48,129 nucleotides of DNA from Apilactobacillus apinorum (GCF_001281175.1 NZ_KQ440395.1:362484-410612), one strand, 5' to 3'. Shown: positions 1 through 10,906, counted from the stretch's first letter. Program-made: numbers and translations. Notes: generated by a model not told the origin, from the sequence alone.

Positions 1-12
1 TGCCGCGCAATT

Positions 13-46
13 AAAAAAGTCTTCGATGAATAATCGAAGGCTTTTT
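13..46. terminator. Rho-independent terminator-like hairpin upstream of tRNA-Thr
   Basis: An A-run, a stem of about 10 bp (GTCTTCGAT paired with ATCGAAGGC), a short AT loop and a T-run form a bidirectional terminator-like hairpin. It probably ends whatever lies left of the window; the first ~12 bases are too short to identify. It stops only about 9 nt before the tRNA, so no promoter for the tRNA fits in between. Confidence 0.75.
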
Positions 47-55
47 CTTAACTAT

Positions 56-128
56 GCCGTTTTAGCTCAGGAGGTAGAGCGTTTCCATGGTAAGGAAGAG
101 GTCCCGGGTTCAAATCCCGGAAACGGCT
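56..128 (+). tRNA. tRNA-Thr (anticodon GGT)
   Basis: A complete cloverleaf can be folded by eye. The 7-bp acceptor stem GCCGTTT/AAACGGC is at 56-62 and 121-127, the D-arm carries TAGCTCAG, and the T-arm is CCGGG-TTCAAAT-CCCGG. The anticodon loop ATGGTAA sits between TTTCC and GGAAG, giving anticodon GGT, which reads ACC and ACT threonine codons. The discriminator base is T128 and CCA is not encoded, so it must be added by the CCA-adding enzyme. A terminator-like hairpin lies just upstream and a bidirectional terminator downstream, so the transcript must start outside the window. Confidence 0.96.
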
Positions 129-150
129 TAATAATTATTATCACATACAT

Positions 151-184
151 AAAAAGCCATCTTCATTATGAAGGTGGCTTTTTT
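151..184. terminator. Bidirectional terminator between tRNA-Thr and helD
   Basis: AAAAAGCCATCTTC, a small ATTAT loop and GAAGGTGGCTTTTTT form a strong stem with A- and T-runs on both sides. It serves the plus-strand tRNA transcript and the convergent minus-strand helD. Confidence 0.9.
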
Positions 185-186
185 GA

Positions 187-2490
187 TTATTGTTGATGGT
201 CAATTTTAACTTCATTAATTGGAATGTTTGCATTCGCAATAATTGGTGAAATTGGTCCATTACTGATTAATGTTAAATGATGCATTGCACGAGTAGCAAT
301 TGTATATAAAGTTCCAATGTATTGGTCATTAGGGAAGTTATCTTTTGAAACATCCCAGGCAATCACTGAATCAAACTCTAGTCCTTTTGCTAAGTAGATA
401 GGCATTACAATAACTCCTTTAGGTAATGATCTATCGGTATCAGCTAGCAGAGTTGGATTTAATTGTTTATAAATATGTTGATGTAATTCCTTAGATTGCT
501 TCAAGTTTTTTGTCACGATTGCGACAGTGCCTTCTTCAGTTAATTCTTGTTTAGCACATTCCACTAAAGCGCTTAAACTTTGCTCAATATTATGTCTAAC
601 GAATAATTCAGGCGTTTTTCCCGGACGGTTAAATGCTTCAATTTCATCTCCTTTAGGTAAAAATGATTTCGCAAAGTTTGTAATTGGATAAGTCGAACGA
701 TATGAACGATTTAATGTAACTAAACGGGACTTCTTAGTTGAAAAAGCTTCGTTTAATTTATTCAATAAGGCTTGTGGTGCTTCGACTTCCTTAAACAATG
801 CTTGCTCACTGTCACCGATTAAATTAATCTTGGTTTCAGGGAAAGCATGCTTAATGTAAATTAATTGTGCAATTGAGTAGTCTTGCATTTCATCAACGAA
901 TAGGTATTGCATCTTACGGTTTTGACCTCCACCGACCATTAAATCACGTAGATATAATAGGGGAGCAGCGTCATCTAAACGGACTTGGTGTAACTCTAGC
1001 TTATCTTCAAAGTCTTTTTCATCTTGATTCCATTTATCGACATTTAGTTGTTCTGGTAATACTACTTGTTGCATGAATTTTTCATATTGACGATAGGCAT
1101 CAAAGAATGAATTATTGTATAACGCATCATAAACTTTTCTGAATTTTTTAGTAACAATCTGTTTAGCGATGTAGTAACGTTCGTCATCTTGATCTTGAAA
1201 ACTACCTAATTGTTTGCCAGTCATGTAATCATGGTATTGTTCAGAACTAAGTTGATCAATTTCTTCATCAACCCAAGGTTTATAAACTTCAATTTCAATT
1301 CTTTTTTTCAATATTTCAATTAAACGGTTCTTTGTTTTTAAGAATTTATCAGCCGGTTTCATCAACTTAGGCTGTTCAGCGTATATGTTTCTAATGACAT
1401 CTTTATCAAAGAAAATATTTCCATCAACTAAAATACTTTGAAAAGCGATATCTTCATTGAAGATAGTTTTAATATATTCTTCAATTCGTTGCATGTAGGC
1501 ATGACTTTGTTTAAAAGCTTGAATTTCTTTATCATCAACACTATATTGTGTTTCTAATTCGTATTGGTCAAATAAGCTTTGTACGTTGATTCCTTCTAAA
1601 CGGTGATCAATAAATTCTTGTAATGTCACCTGTCTCATATTACGTTCACCCAAACTAGGGAGAACATCTGAAATATAGTGTGAGAACAAACGGTTAGGGG
1701 AGAACAATATGATTTGGTCTGCTTCAAGTGAACTTCTACTGTGATATAACAAGAATGCAATTCGTTGAAGAATAGCAGAAGTTTTACCTGATCCAGCGAC
1801 CCCTTGAACGACTAGTAAATCGTTGTAAGTATCACGAATAATATCGTTTTGTTCTTTTTGAATTGTAGAAACAATGTTTTGCATTACTTCATCATGTTGT
1901 TGACCTAAAACATTTTGCAACATTTCATCACCAACGGTTTCGTTGGTATCAAACATGTTATCAATATGGGCATTACTAATTTGAAATTGACGTTTCTTAA
2001 TTAATTCTGTTGATTGGGTTCCAGCGGGCGTTTGGTATTTTACTTTTCCTAACGTTCCGTTGTAATAAATACTAGAAATTGGTGCACGCCAATCATAAAC
2101 TAAGAAGTTTTCGTCGTCATCAACGAATGAAGCAGTTCCAATGTATAAGCTATCAGAATCGGTTTCATCTTCATCTTGGATATCAATTCGACCAAAATAA
2201 GGTGAATCAGCTAGCTTTCTGTAAGTATCTAGTTGGTTCTTGATGATTGCTTCGCTTTGGACTACTTTATTAACTAATCCTCTTTGTTGTTGTAAATCGG
2301 CAGAGGTTTCAATTCTATCATCGACTTCGACGTAGTTAACGGAGGTATTATTACCGTAGTTCTGTTGAACACGCTTAGTTTCGTTATGTGCTTTATCGTA
2401 TTCAATTTGAGTCTTATCAATGCGATGATATAGTTTTTCAACAACTTCATCGACACGGTTTTGCTCATTATTTAAATCGTTATTGCCCAT
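187..2490 (-). CDS. helD: RNA polymerase recycling helicase-like ATPase HelD
   Basis: This 767-aa protein is a superfamily 1, UvrD-like ATPase of the HelD family, which in Bacillus binds RNA polymerase and clears stalled or post-termination complexes. It shows an N-terminal charged coiled-coil-like arm (about residues 1-110), the HelD hallmark DWRAPISSIYY (133-143), Walker A GVAGSGKT (230-237), a motif II of the VDEMQD type, and C-terminal helicase motifs including a TIATRAMHHL segment. The start is set at GTAAGGAGGA-N-ATG (2488-2490); an in-frame ATG 12 codons upstream lacks a ribosome binding site. It is transcribed alone, divergently from trpS. Family call is firm; the RNA polymerase role is transferred from the family. 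Confidence 0.93.
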   Translation of the reverse strand: MGNNDLNNEQNRVDEVVEKLYHRIDKTQIEYDKAHNETKRVQQNYGNNTSVNYVEVDDRIETSADLQQQRGLVNKVVQSEAIIKNQLDTYRKLADSPYFGRIDIQDEDETDSDSLYIGTASFVDDDENFLVYDWRAPISSIYYNGTLGKVKYQTPAGTQSTELIKKRQFQISNAHIDNMFDTNETVGDEMLQNVLGQQHDEVMQNIVSTIQKEQNDIIRDTYNDLLVVQGVAGSGKTSAILQRIAFLLYHSRSSLEADQIILFSPNRLFSHYISDVLPSLGERNMRQVTLQEFIDHRLEGINVQSLFDQYELETQYSVDDKEIQAFKQSHAYMQRIEEYIKTIFNEDIAFQSILVDGNIFFDKDVIRNIYAEQPKLMKPADKFLKTKNRLIEILKKRIEIEVYKPWVDEEIDQLSSEQYHDYMTGKQLGSFQDQDDERYYIAKQIVTKKFRKVYDALYNNSFFDAYRQYEKFMQQVVLPEQLNVDKWNQDEKDFEDKLELHQVRLDDAAPLLYLRDLMVGGGQNRKMQYLFVDEMQDYSIAQLIYIKHAFPETKINLIGDSEQALFKEVEAPQALLNKLNEAFSTKKSRLVTLNRSYRSTYPITNFAKSFLPKGDEIEAFNRPGKTPELFVRHNIEQSLSALVECAKQELTEEGTVAIVTKNLKQSKELHQHIYKQLNPTLLADTDRSLPKGVIVMPIYLAKGLEFDSVIAWDVSKDNFPNDQYIGTLYTIATRAMHHLTLISNGPISPIIANANIPINEVKIDHQQ

Positions 2491-2538
2491 TTTTTCCTCC
2501 TTACTCGAACTCGAAAATCCGTTCATTTATGCTCTACA

Positions 2539-2567
2539 ATTCTAATGAGAATTTAGGCTTGTGTCAA
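2539..2567 (-). promoter_or_regulatory. helD sigma-A promoter
   Basis: On the minus strand TTGACA (2567-2562) and TAGAAT (2544-2539) are separated by exactly 17 bp. The predicted start is about 40 nt upstream of the helD start codon. It is back to back with the trpS promoter. Confidence 0.75.
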
Positions 2568-2579
2568 TTAATATCCTTT

Positions 2580-2608
2580 TTGACATGCCCTATTAAATCC
2601 AGTAAAAT
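2580..2608 (+). promoter_or_regulatory. trpS sigma-A promoter
   Basis: A perfect TTGACA (2580-2585) and TAAAAT (2603-2608) with a 17-bp spacer lie just upstream of the T-box leader. Confidence 0.82.
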
Positions 2609-2614
2609 ATAGTT

Positions 2615-2800
2615 AATATTAAAGTAAGTAGCGATGTCATTTACAGAGAGATTATTACGTAGTGAAAGTAATCACGACTAGCGAAATGGATGAATAACGG
2701 GAATGCACCCTTATCGCAGAGTGGCAAACGAATTACGTTTGCAAGTTAGGTGGTACCGCGCTAAAGCGTCCTATTGTTTTTTTAACAGTGGGACGCTTTT
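2615..2800 (+). promoter_or_regulatory. T-box leader (tRNA-Trp responsive) with terminator
   Basis: The leader has the AGAGAG element of stem I, the canonical T-box AGGTGGTACCGCG (2748-2760), and a terminator formed by AAAGCGTCC and GGGACGCTTT with a T-run (2763-2803). A likely specifier codon is TGG (Trp) at 2687-2689 in the context GCGAAATGGA, agreeing with the downstream tryptophanyl-tRNA synthetase. Known mechanism: uncharged tRNA pairs with the specifier and the TGGN bulge and stabilises the antiterminator. The specifier assignment is by position and context, not by a computed fold. Confidence 0.93.
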
Positions 2801-2823
2801 TTTCTAGAAAGGAAGTTTCAAAA

Positions 2824-3843
2824 ATGGCAGATAAAAAAGTAATTTTAACTGGTGATAGACCAACAGGAAAACTACACATTGGACATTATGTTGGTTCTCT
2901 AAAGAACCGTGTTCAACTACAAAATTCAGGCGAATATGACACTAATATTATGATTGCGGATATGCAAGCATTGACTGATAATGCTCGTGATCCTGAAAAG
3001 ATCAGAAATTCGCTATTACAAGTGGCATTAGATTATTTAGCTGTCGGAATCGACCCTGAAAAATCAACTATCTTAGTTCAATCACAAATCGATGCTTTAA
3101 ACGAATTAACTATGCACTACTTAAACATTGTTTCAGTTAACCGTTTAATGAGAAACCCAACTGTTAAAACTGAAATTCAACAAAAGAAATTCGGTGAAAG
3201 TGTGCCAGCTGGTTTCTTAATTTACCCAGTCAGCCAAGCAGCTGATATTACTGCGTTTAAAGCTGATACAGTTCCAGTCGGTGAAGACCAAGAACCAATG
3301 CTAGAACAAACCAGAGAAATCGTTAGAAGTATTAACGGTATCTACGGAAAAGACGTATTAGTTGAACCAGAAGGTTACTTCCCACCAAAGGGAATGGGAC
3401 GTATTCCTGGTTTAGACGGGAATGCTAAGATGAGTAAATCATTAAACAACTGTATTTACCTATCAGACGATGAAGATACTATTCAAAAGAAAGTTATGTC
3501 AATGTACACTGACCCTAACCACATTCACGTTGAAGATCCTGGTAAGGTTGAAGGAAACACTGTTTTCACTTACTTAGATATCTTTGCTGAAGATAAAGCC
3601 AAAGTCGCTGATCTAAAAGCCCAATACGAACATGGTGGTCTAGGGGATGTTAAGATTAAACGTTACCTAAACGAAGTCCTACAAGCTGAATTAGCACCAA
3701 TTCGAGAACGCCGTATGGAATTTGAAAAGGATCCACAAGGCGTTTACGATATTCTAAAAGCTGGTAGCGAAAAAGCTAGCAAGGTTGCCAACCAAACTCT
3801 AGACGAAGTTAGAGATGCTATTGGTATCAACTACTTCAAGTAA
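2824..3843 (+). CDS. trpS: Tryptophanyl-tRNA synthetase
   Basis: This 339-aa class I aminoacyl-tRNA synthetase charges tRNA-Trp with tryptophan in the cytoplasm. The ATP-binding signature HIGH is at 18-21 ([10 protein letters not shown]) and KMSKS at 202-206, and the length is normal for bacterial TrpRS. The start is the ATG at 2824 behind GAAAGGAAG; an in-frame ATG 36 bases upstream lies inside the T-box terminator and would be unusable. Expression is controlled by the T-box leader directly upstream. A separate short gap precedes ppx. Confidence 0.97.
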   Translation: MADKKVILTGDRPTGKLHIGHYVGSLKNRVQLQNSGEYDTNIMIADMQALTDNARDPEKIRNSLLQVALDYLAVGIDPEKSTILVQSQIDALNELTMHYLNIVSVNRLMRNPTVKTEIQQKKFGESVPAGFLIYPVSQAADITAFKADTVPVGEDQEPMLEQTREIVRSINGIYGKDVLVEPEGYFPPKGMGRIPGLDGNAKMSKSLNNCIYLSDDEDTIQKKVMSMYTDPNHIHVEDPGKVEGNTVFTYLDIFAEDKAKVADLKAQYEHGGLGDVKIKRYLNEVLQAELAPIRERRMEFEKDPQGVYDILKAGSEKASKVANQTLDEVRDAIGINYFK

Positions 3844-3875
3844 TGCAAATTATTTTATAGTTTAGGGTGAATCGG

Positions 3876-4808
3876 ATGGAAAACTTAGTAATTGTTGACA
3901 TCGGTTCTAATTCTGCTCGAATGTCTATTTACCGAATTGAAAGTGACGGATACTGCGTCGAAATTAAGCGTAGTAAAAGCGATAGCCGACTTTCAGAGGG
4001 GATGGGTAAAGAGAAGATGTTACAACCGGTTGCAATTAATCGGACAATCAATGCGTTAAAATCATTTAAACGAATTTATAGTGCAATGAATAATACAACT
4101 GTAATTACGATTGCGACCGCTGCTGTTCGTCAAGCCGAAAATCAAAAGGCCTTCCTTAGAAAAGTACGTAAGAAGGTTGGATTAGACATTCGGGTTCTCT
4201 CTGGTAGAGAAGAAGCTTATTATGACTACTTAGGAGTCGTTAATAAGATTAAGATGAATGATTACATGGTAATGGACATCGGAGGTGCTAGCATTGAGTT
4301 AGTACGTGTCCAAGGTAAAAAGCGCCGTGATTTAATTAGTTTGCCAATCGGAGCGGTTAATATTTCAGAACGTTTTAAACTAAATAACTCTGTGCATGCT
4401 GCAGATTTATTTAATGCTCAACGTTTCTTAAAGGAAAATATTCACCGTGTTCCGTGGTTGAAAAAAGCGGACCATTATCAATTAGTTGTATTAGGTGGTG
4501 CGGCACGTAGTCTAGCGCGTATTAACCGCAGTTACCAACACTTCTCAAATTCAGATAATTTAAATGGTTATCATTTAAATCAACGACAAGTCATGGGAAC
4601 CTATGAATTGTTGTTACGAAAGAACTTACACAATCGAAAAGAAATTCACGGATTAGAAAATGAACGTGCAGATATTATCTTAGGTGGGCTACTACCATTA
4701 ATTACTGTCATCGATGAAATTGATTCAAGAAGAATCGTTTTCTCAGAAGGTGGCGTACGTGAAGGATTAATAGCTGAATATCTAAAGAAACATTATCGAC
4801 ACTATTAA
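3876..4808 (+). CDS. ppx: Exopolyphosphatase, Ppx/GppA family
   Basis: A 310-aa member of the ASKHA-fold Ppx/GppA phosphatases, which remove terminal phosphate from polyphosphate or hydrolyse pppGpp. The N-terminal phosphate-1 motif IVDIGSNSARM (5-15) and the second glycine-rich motif MDIGGASIEL (about 130-140) are clear. It is the short, single-module form common in lactobacilli, lacking the C-terminal HD-like domain of E. coli Ppx. The start is ATG 3876 with AGGGTGA 5 bases upstream, rather than the in-frame GTG at 3867. No polyphosphate kinase gene is adjacent, so substrate cannot be settled from context. Confidence 0.85.
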   Translation: MENLVIVDIGSNSARMSIYRIESDGYCVEIKRSKSDSRLSEGMGKEKMLQPVAINRTINALKSFKRIYSAMNNTTVITIATAAVRQAENQKAFLRKVRKKVGLDIRVLSGREEAYYDYLGVVNKIKMNDYMVMDIGGASIELVRVQGKKRRDLISLPIGAVNISERFKLNNSVHAADLFNAQRFLKENIHRVPWLKKADHYQLVVLGGAARSLARINRSYQHFSNSDNLNGYHLNQRQVMGTYELLLRKNLHNRKEIHGLENERADIILGGLLPLITVIDEIDSRRIVFSEGGVREGLIAEYLKKHYRHY

Positions 4809-4810
4809 TC

Positions 4811-4845
4811 AGGTTTTTAATCCTTTGGGGATTGAAAACCTTTTT
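4811..4845 (+). terminator. Terminator after ppx
   Basis: AGGTTTTTAATCC pairs with GGATTGAAAACCT around a TTTG loop and is followed by a T-run. Confidence 0.85.
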
Positions 4846-4899
4846 AAATCTAAATTCAAACATACGTGTTATTATGAGCATTGAATAGGAGAGAAATCA

Positions 4900-6159
4900 A
4901 TGGGCACATTTAAGCATTTTTATCATCGTGATTATCAAGAACGAACTGACTTAATTAGTGAATTCGCACAATTATCAGATGCACAAAAACAGCAACTAAT
5001 TTCAGATCACCAAGCCAAAAACGATCAATTAATCGAGAACTATTTAACTGATTACGCTCTGCCAGAAGGAGTCGCGGTTAATTTAGTGGTTAATGGGGAT
5101 GAAAAAGTGGTTCCGATGGTGACTGAAGAACCCTCTGTAATTGCCGCAGCTAGTAATGGTGCGCGTTTATTAAGTAGTTATAACGGGATTGAAGCCAAAG
5201 TATTAGGCCATAACCTAATGGGCCAAATTGTCGTTAAGACGGATAATGTCAATCTATTGATCGGCTTCGTCAACACTCATTTTGATAAGATGATTGAAGT
5301 TGCTAATCAAGCGCATCCATCCATCTTAAAATACGGTGGCGGTGCCAAAGAAGTGCGTGTCCGTAAACTTGATGAAACTTATTGCTCAATTGATTTATTC
5401 GTCAATGTCGGTGAAGCAATGGGTGCTAACATGATGAATACGATGTTAGAAGCACTAGCTGCTTTTCTAACCGATAAAATTGAAGGAACCATTTTAATGA
5501 GTATCCTTTCTAATTACGGCGAAGACAGTTTAGTGCAAGTCCAAGGTGCCGTATCAGTTGCTAAGCTATCAACCGCTGGAATTGATGGACAAACAGTTGC
5601 CAAACAAATTGTGGCTGCGTCACACATCGCCCAAATTGATCCATATCGTGCAGCAACGCATAATAAAGGAATCATGAATGGGATTGATGCGGTCGTAATG
5701 GCGATGGGAAATGATTGGCGTGCAGTGGAAGCTGGTGTTCATTCGTTTGCTAGTCAAAGTGGTCAATACCGTGGTCTATCGGATTGGCAAATTGATGGTA
5801 ATAAGTTAGTTGGTAAGCTCACGATTCCGTTGTCATTAGGTTTCATAGGTGGGGCTACTAAGGTGTTTGATAAAGTTAAAACTAACCAACAAATTGCCAA
5901 AATAACTTCTAAGAAAGAGCTAAGTGAAGTGGTGGCTGCCATTGGATTAGCTCAAAATCTTGCAGCTTTAAAAGCGCTCGTGTCAGAAGGAATCCAAAAA
6001 GGCCACATGGGACTTCAACTAAATTCACTAGCGATTACAGCTGGTGCGACTGAAGATGAAGTCAGCCAAGTGGTCCAACAATTAAAAGAACAACATCAAG
6101 CTGATTTAGCATCGGCAGAAAAAATCTTAAAATCAATTAGAAATAATGAAGGTGAATAA
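4900..6159 (+). CDS. mvaA: Hydroxymethylglutaryl-CoA reductase (class II)
   Basis: This 419-aa enzyme interconverts HMG-CoA and mevalonate with a nicotinamide cofactor, the committed step of the mevalonate route to isoprenoids used by lactobacilli. The active-site glutamate segment EEPSVIAAASNGA is at 77-89, the family motif GEAMGANMMN at 171-180, and the cofactor-domain segment NKGIMNGIDAVVMAMGNDWR lies near 255-275. A good AGGAGAG precedes ATG 4900. The next gene starts 2 bases after its stop, with its ribosome binding site inside the mvaA 3' end, so the two are translationally close. Automatic annotation often calls this class 'degradative'; in lactobacilli it is biosynthetic. Confidence 0.95.
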   Translation: MGTFKHFYHRDYQERTDLISEFAQLSDAQKQQLISDHQAKNDQLIENYLTDYALPEGVAVNLVVNGDEKVVPMVTEEPSVIAAASNGARLLSSYNGIEAKVLGHNLMGQIVVKTDNVNLLIGFVNTHFDKMIEVANQAHPSILKYGGGAKEVRVRKLDETYCSIDLFVNVGEAMGANMMNTMLEALAAFLTDKIEGTILMSILSNYGEDSLVQVQGAVSVAKLSTAGIDGQTVAKQIVAASHIAQIDPYRAATHNKGIMNGIDAVVMAMGNDWRAVEAGVHSFASQSGQYRGLSDWQIDGNKLVGKLTIPLSLGFIGGATKVFDKVKTNQQIAKITSKKELSEVVAAIGLAQNLAALKALVSEGIQKGHMGLQLNSLAITAGATEDEVSQVVQQLKEQHQADLASAEKILKSIRNNEGE

Positions 6160-6161
6160 AT

Positions 6162-7124
6162 ATGGAAATCGAATTAAATCAAGATACACAAAGTTTAATT
6201 AACGTGGTAAATAAATTCTTCCCAGGAACCATCGAAGTTCAATTTATCGGTCAATTACAATCAGGATATGTGCGACATGATCAAGCCCAAGTGGTTCAAG
6301 ATGGCAAGAACCTATACGTTCAAATCTCAGATATGTCAGCACCAAACTACACAGCATCTCACGAATTAATTCATTTATTAATGACACTTCGTGGATTCCC
6401 ACAAATCTTCTTTACTTTATCAACTGGTCAAGATGACTTAGATGAACAACTAGAAGTAATGGGAACTGAATTATTCGACATCATCGCACACTTCGTTGTC
6501 GTATCAGAACAACGTAAGCACGGTTTAATTGATGATGAAATCGAACAAATGTATCTAAAAGGAATTCAAAACACTATCAAGCCAGAACCAGAAAAACTAG
6601 ATAATGAAATGGAATTACGTTTACTAACTTTAATTGATGCGCGTGTCTTCTTCGGTGACAAGTTTGATCAACTAGCACGTAAGACTTTAGAAAAGGATTA
6701 CCCAACTGCACTAGCCGCGGCTGATAAGATTTACGATATCATTACTGAAAAGCCAACTGATTCACCATTTGGTTTCAGAAGAAACGTAGTGAAATTATTC
6801 AGAGTCTTTGATGAACAACTAACTAAGTGGGGCTTACCAGCACTACACAACAATGAATACGCTACTATTTCTAGTGTTGTTTCAGAACGTCAATTGAACT
6901 TAAACGTTAAACAACAATTTGAAATCTTCCATTCAGAATTGCACGATAAGGAAACTAACCGTCGTGCATACGTTGGATTCAACAAGTCTGATGACCAAAA
7001 TTCATTTGTAATTCCAGCACCAACTGGAATGGATGATAGTCCTGAATACTTTAAGAAGTTATACGCAATGACTGTTAAAGACCTATTTAAAGAACTAAAG
7101 ATGCCATACATCATTAGAAAATAG
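6162..7124 (+). CDS. IpaB/EvcA family protein with a HELIH motif
   Basis: A 320-aa protein of a family usually labelled 'IpaB/EvcA' in lactobacilli and commonly found beside mvaA; its function is not established. It has no signal peptide and no clear membrane span. A zincin-like HELIH motif is present at residues 67-71, in the context APNYTASHELIHLLMTL, followed about 20-30 residues later by acidic helices (DLDEQLEVMGTELFD) that could supply a third metal ligand. The C-terminal half is charged and lacks motifs I recognise. It starts 2 bases after mvaA with GAAGGTGA as ribosome binding site and is probably co-transcribed with it. The resemblance to Shigella IpaB is only nominal; a metallopeptidase role is an inference from the motif. 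Confidence 0.75.
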   Translation: MEIELNQDTQSLINVVNKFFPGTIEVQFIGQLQSGYVRHDQAQVVQDGKNLYVQISDMSAPNYTASHELIHLLMTLRGFPQIFFTLSTGQDDLDEQLEVMGTELFDIIAHFVVVSEQRKHGLIDDEIEQMYLKGIQNTIKPEPEKLDNEMELRLLTLIDARVFFGDKFDQLARKTLEKDYPTALAAADKIYDIITEKPTDSPFGFRRNVVKLFRVFDEQLTKWGLPALHNNEYATISSVVSERQLNLNVKQQFEIFHSELHDKETNRRAYVGFNKSDDQNSFVIPAPTGMDDSPEYFKKLYAMTVKDLFKELKMPYIIRK

Positions 7125-7144
7125 TTTTTGAGGGAGGAATTGTT

Positions 7145-7852
7145 TTGGATAGTAAAATTCAATCATTATTTGATGAAGCCAAACATATTGTATTTCTGAC
7201 TGGAGCGGGGGTTTCAACAGCTTCTAACATTCCAGATTACCGTTCTAAAAACGGCTTGTATGCGACTGATACAACTGGGAAACCAGCAGAGTATTATTTA
7301 AGTCATGCTTGTTTAGTTAATGAACCAGAAGTCTTTTACACTTTTGTGAAAGAAAATATGTATTATCCAAATGCGAAACCTAACGTTATTCATCAAAAAC
7401 AAGCGCAATTAACCCAGCAAGGAAAAGCAAGTGTGATTACTCAAAACGTTGATGGATTATATTCAGCCTGTGGTACTGAGAACTTAATTGAGTTTCATGG
7501 CACTTTATACAATGTGATTTGTCAGAAGTGTCATCAATCAGTTGATTGGCATGAATATATGCAAAGCGATGTGCATAATGATTGTGGTGGTCGTTTGAGA
7601 CCTGGCATCGTGTTATACGACGAAGGATTAAATCAAAAGAATATTGTCGACAGTATTGAATTAATGCAACAAGCTGATTTAGTGGTGATTGTCGGTACTT
7701 CCATGCGTGTATATCCGTTTGCAGGATTATTAGATTATCGTAATTCAAGCGCAAAAGTGATTGCGGTGAACCAAGAACGTTTGAATCTAGGTATCGATTT
7801 TGAAATGATTCGAGGGGATGCCACAGAATTCTTTAGAGAGTTAAATTGTTAG
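7145..7852 (+). CDS. Sir2-family NAD-dependent protein deacylase
   Basis: A 235-aa sirtuin that uses NAD to remove acyl groups from lysines (or transfers ADP-ribose in some members). Motifs in order are GAGVSTASNIPDYRS (20-34), TQNVDGL (99-105) and catalytic His118 in EFHGTLYN. The zinc module has Cys126-x2-Cys129 but then His144-x2-Cys147 (VHNDCGG), so one of the usual four cysteines is replaced by histidine. LRPGIVLYDE follows in place of the common RPxVVxFGE. The start is TTG 7145 with GGGAGGAA 6 bases upstream; no ATG gives an intact N-terminus. It follows the HELIH gene by 20 bases and precedes the DUF72 gene by 15, suggesting one operon. Confidence 0.9.
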   Translation: MDSKIQSLFDEAKHIVFLTGAGVSTASNIPDYRSKNGLYATDTTGKPAEYYLSHACLVNEPEVFYTFVKENMYYPNAKPNVIHQKQAQLTQQGKASVITQNVDGLYSACGTENLIEFHGTLYNVICQKCHQSVDWHEYMQSDVHNDCGGRLRPGIVLYDEGLNQKNIVDSIELMQQADLVVIVGTSMRVYPFAGLLDYRNSSAKVIAVNQERLNLGIDFEMIRGDATEFFRELNC

Positions 7853-7867
7853 AAAGCAGATGAGGAA

Positions 7868-8719
7868 ATGATAACTTTAGGTGTGACTACTTGGAGTGAA
7901 CATCCAGCACTGATTAATGGAGAAGAACGACCAGTGAAGTTAAATGAATATGCTGCTCATTTTCCAGTAGTTGAAGTGGATAATCCATTTTACGGGATCC
8001 CACAAAATAAGACGGTGCAACAATGGATGCGTCAAGTTCCAGAATCGTTTCAATTTATTTTAAAAGCAAATCAACTGATGACGAAACACGATATGCGTTC
8101 TAGTCTTGCTGCTGATGATGATCAACGCAAGAAAGCGTTTAGCGATTATCGTAATATGATTCAACCGTTGTTAGCAACTAATCAGTTGAAGACCATCTTG
8201 TTTCAATTTCCACCATACTTTGAACGAAGTAATGAAAACATTCGCTACTTAATGGAAATCCGCCAATTGATGGGACCGAAAACACCAATTGCGGTCGAGT
8301 TTAGAAATCCCAGCTGGACCGAAGCAAGTTTACGCCAATCAATGGCCGATTATTTAAAACGCCTTGGAATCACCTATGTGATTGCGGATGAACCACATAA
8401 CGTTAATAATGGGGTTGAATTCTTGCCACTAGTATCGACTAAGAAATTAGCGTTTTTAAGACTGCATGGACGCAATGCTCAAGGTTGGTTTAACCAGGAT
8501 AAGAACTGGCGAAGCCAAAGAACACTTTATAATTACAGCAAAGAAGAACTACAAGCATTTGCAAAAATGGTCCAAGATTTAAATGAACAAGTTGATGAAG
8601 TATGTGTTATTTTCAACAACAATTCGGGTAGGGATGCAGCGCCAAACGCACTGCAACTACAAGAATTACTGCATGTTTCATTTAATGATTTAGCACCAAT
8701 GCAATTAGATTTGTTTTAA
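7868..8719 (+). CDS. DUF72 (YecE-like) TIM-barrel protein
   Basis: A 283-aa member of the DUF72/YecE family, a TIM-barrel family of unknown biochemical role. Recognisable family segments include TTWSEHP near the N-terminus, VEVDNPFYGIP (about 35-45), the WMRQVPESFQFILKAN segment, VEFRNPSW (about 137-144) and FLRLHGRN. No membrane or export signal is seen. ATG 7868 has only a closely spaced GAGGA upstream, so translation may depend on coupling to the preceding sirtuin gene. Function is not assigned. Confidence 0.85.
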   Translation: MITLGVTTWSEHPALINGEERPVKLNEYAAHFPVVEVDNPFYGIPQNKTVQQWMRQVPESFQFILKANQLMTKHDMRSSLAADDDQRKKAFSDYRNMIQPLLATNQLKTILFQFPPYFERSNENIRYLMEIRQLMGPKTPIAVEFRNPSWTEASLRQSMADYLKRLGITYVIADEPHNVNNGVEFLPLVSTKKLAFLRLHGRNAQGWFNQDKNWRSQRTLYNYSKEELQAFAKMVQDLNEQVDEVCVIFNNNSGRDAAPNALQLQELLHVSFNDLAPMQLDLF

Positions 8720-8745
8720 CATCAATATAATTGCTAAATTAATTA

Positions 8746-8754
8746 TGATATACT
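8746..8754 (+). promoter_or_regulatory. Extended -10 promoter of metG
   Basis: TGATATACT forms an extended -10 (TG-n-TATACT) 42 bases upstream of the metG start; I see no convincing -35. No T-box or S-box leader fits in the space. Confidence 0.55.
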
Positions 8755-8759
8755 ATTAA

Positions 8760-10832
<2,073 letters not shown>

Positions 10833-10852
10833 TGGTATAGTCATAAATCAAG

Positions 10853-10888
10853 ATAGCCATTGATTCTATTGAATTGATGGCTATTTTT
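10853..10888 (+). terminator. Terminator between metG and tatD
   Basis: ATAGCCAT and ATGGCTAT form the stem of a hairpin with a weaker inner helix, followed by a T-run. tatD begins 19 bases later, so partial read-through is likely. Confidence 0.75.
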
Positions 10889-10906
10889 ACGGATAGGAGT
10901 AGAATA

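Noticed and set aside
1-14. 3' end of a gene or tRNA at the left edge
   Set aside because: An AAT-TAA stop or a tRNA acceptor end is possible, but a dozen bases are not enough to support either.
2788-2823. Upstream in-frame ATG for trpS
   Set aside because: It lies in the 3' arm of the T-box terminator and has no ribosome binding site; ATG 2824 has one and gives the normal N-terminus.
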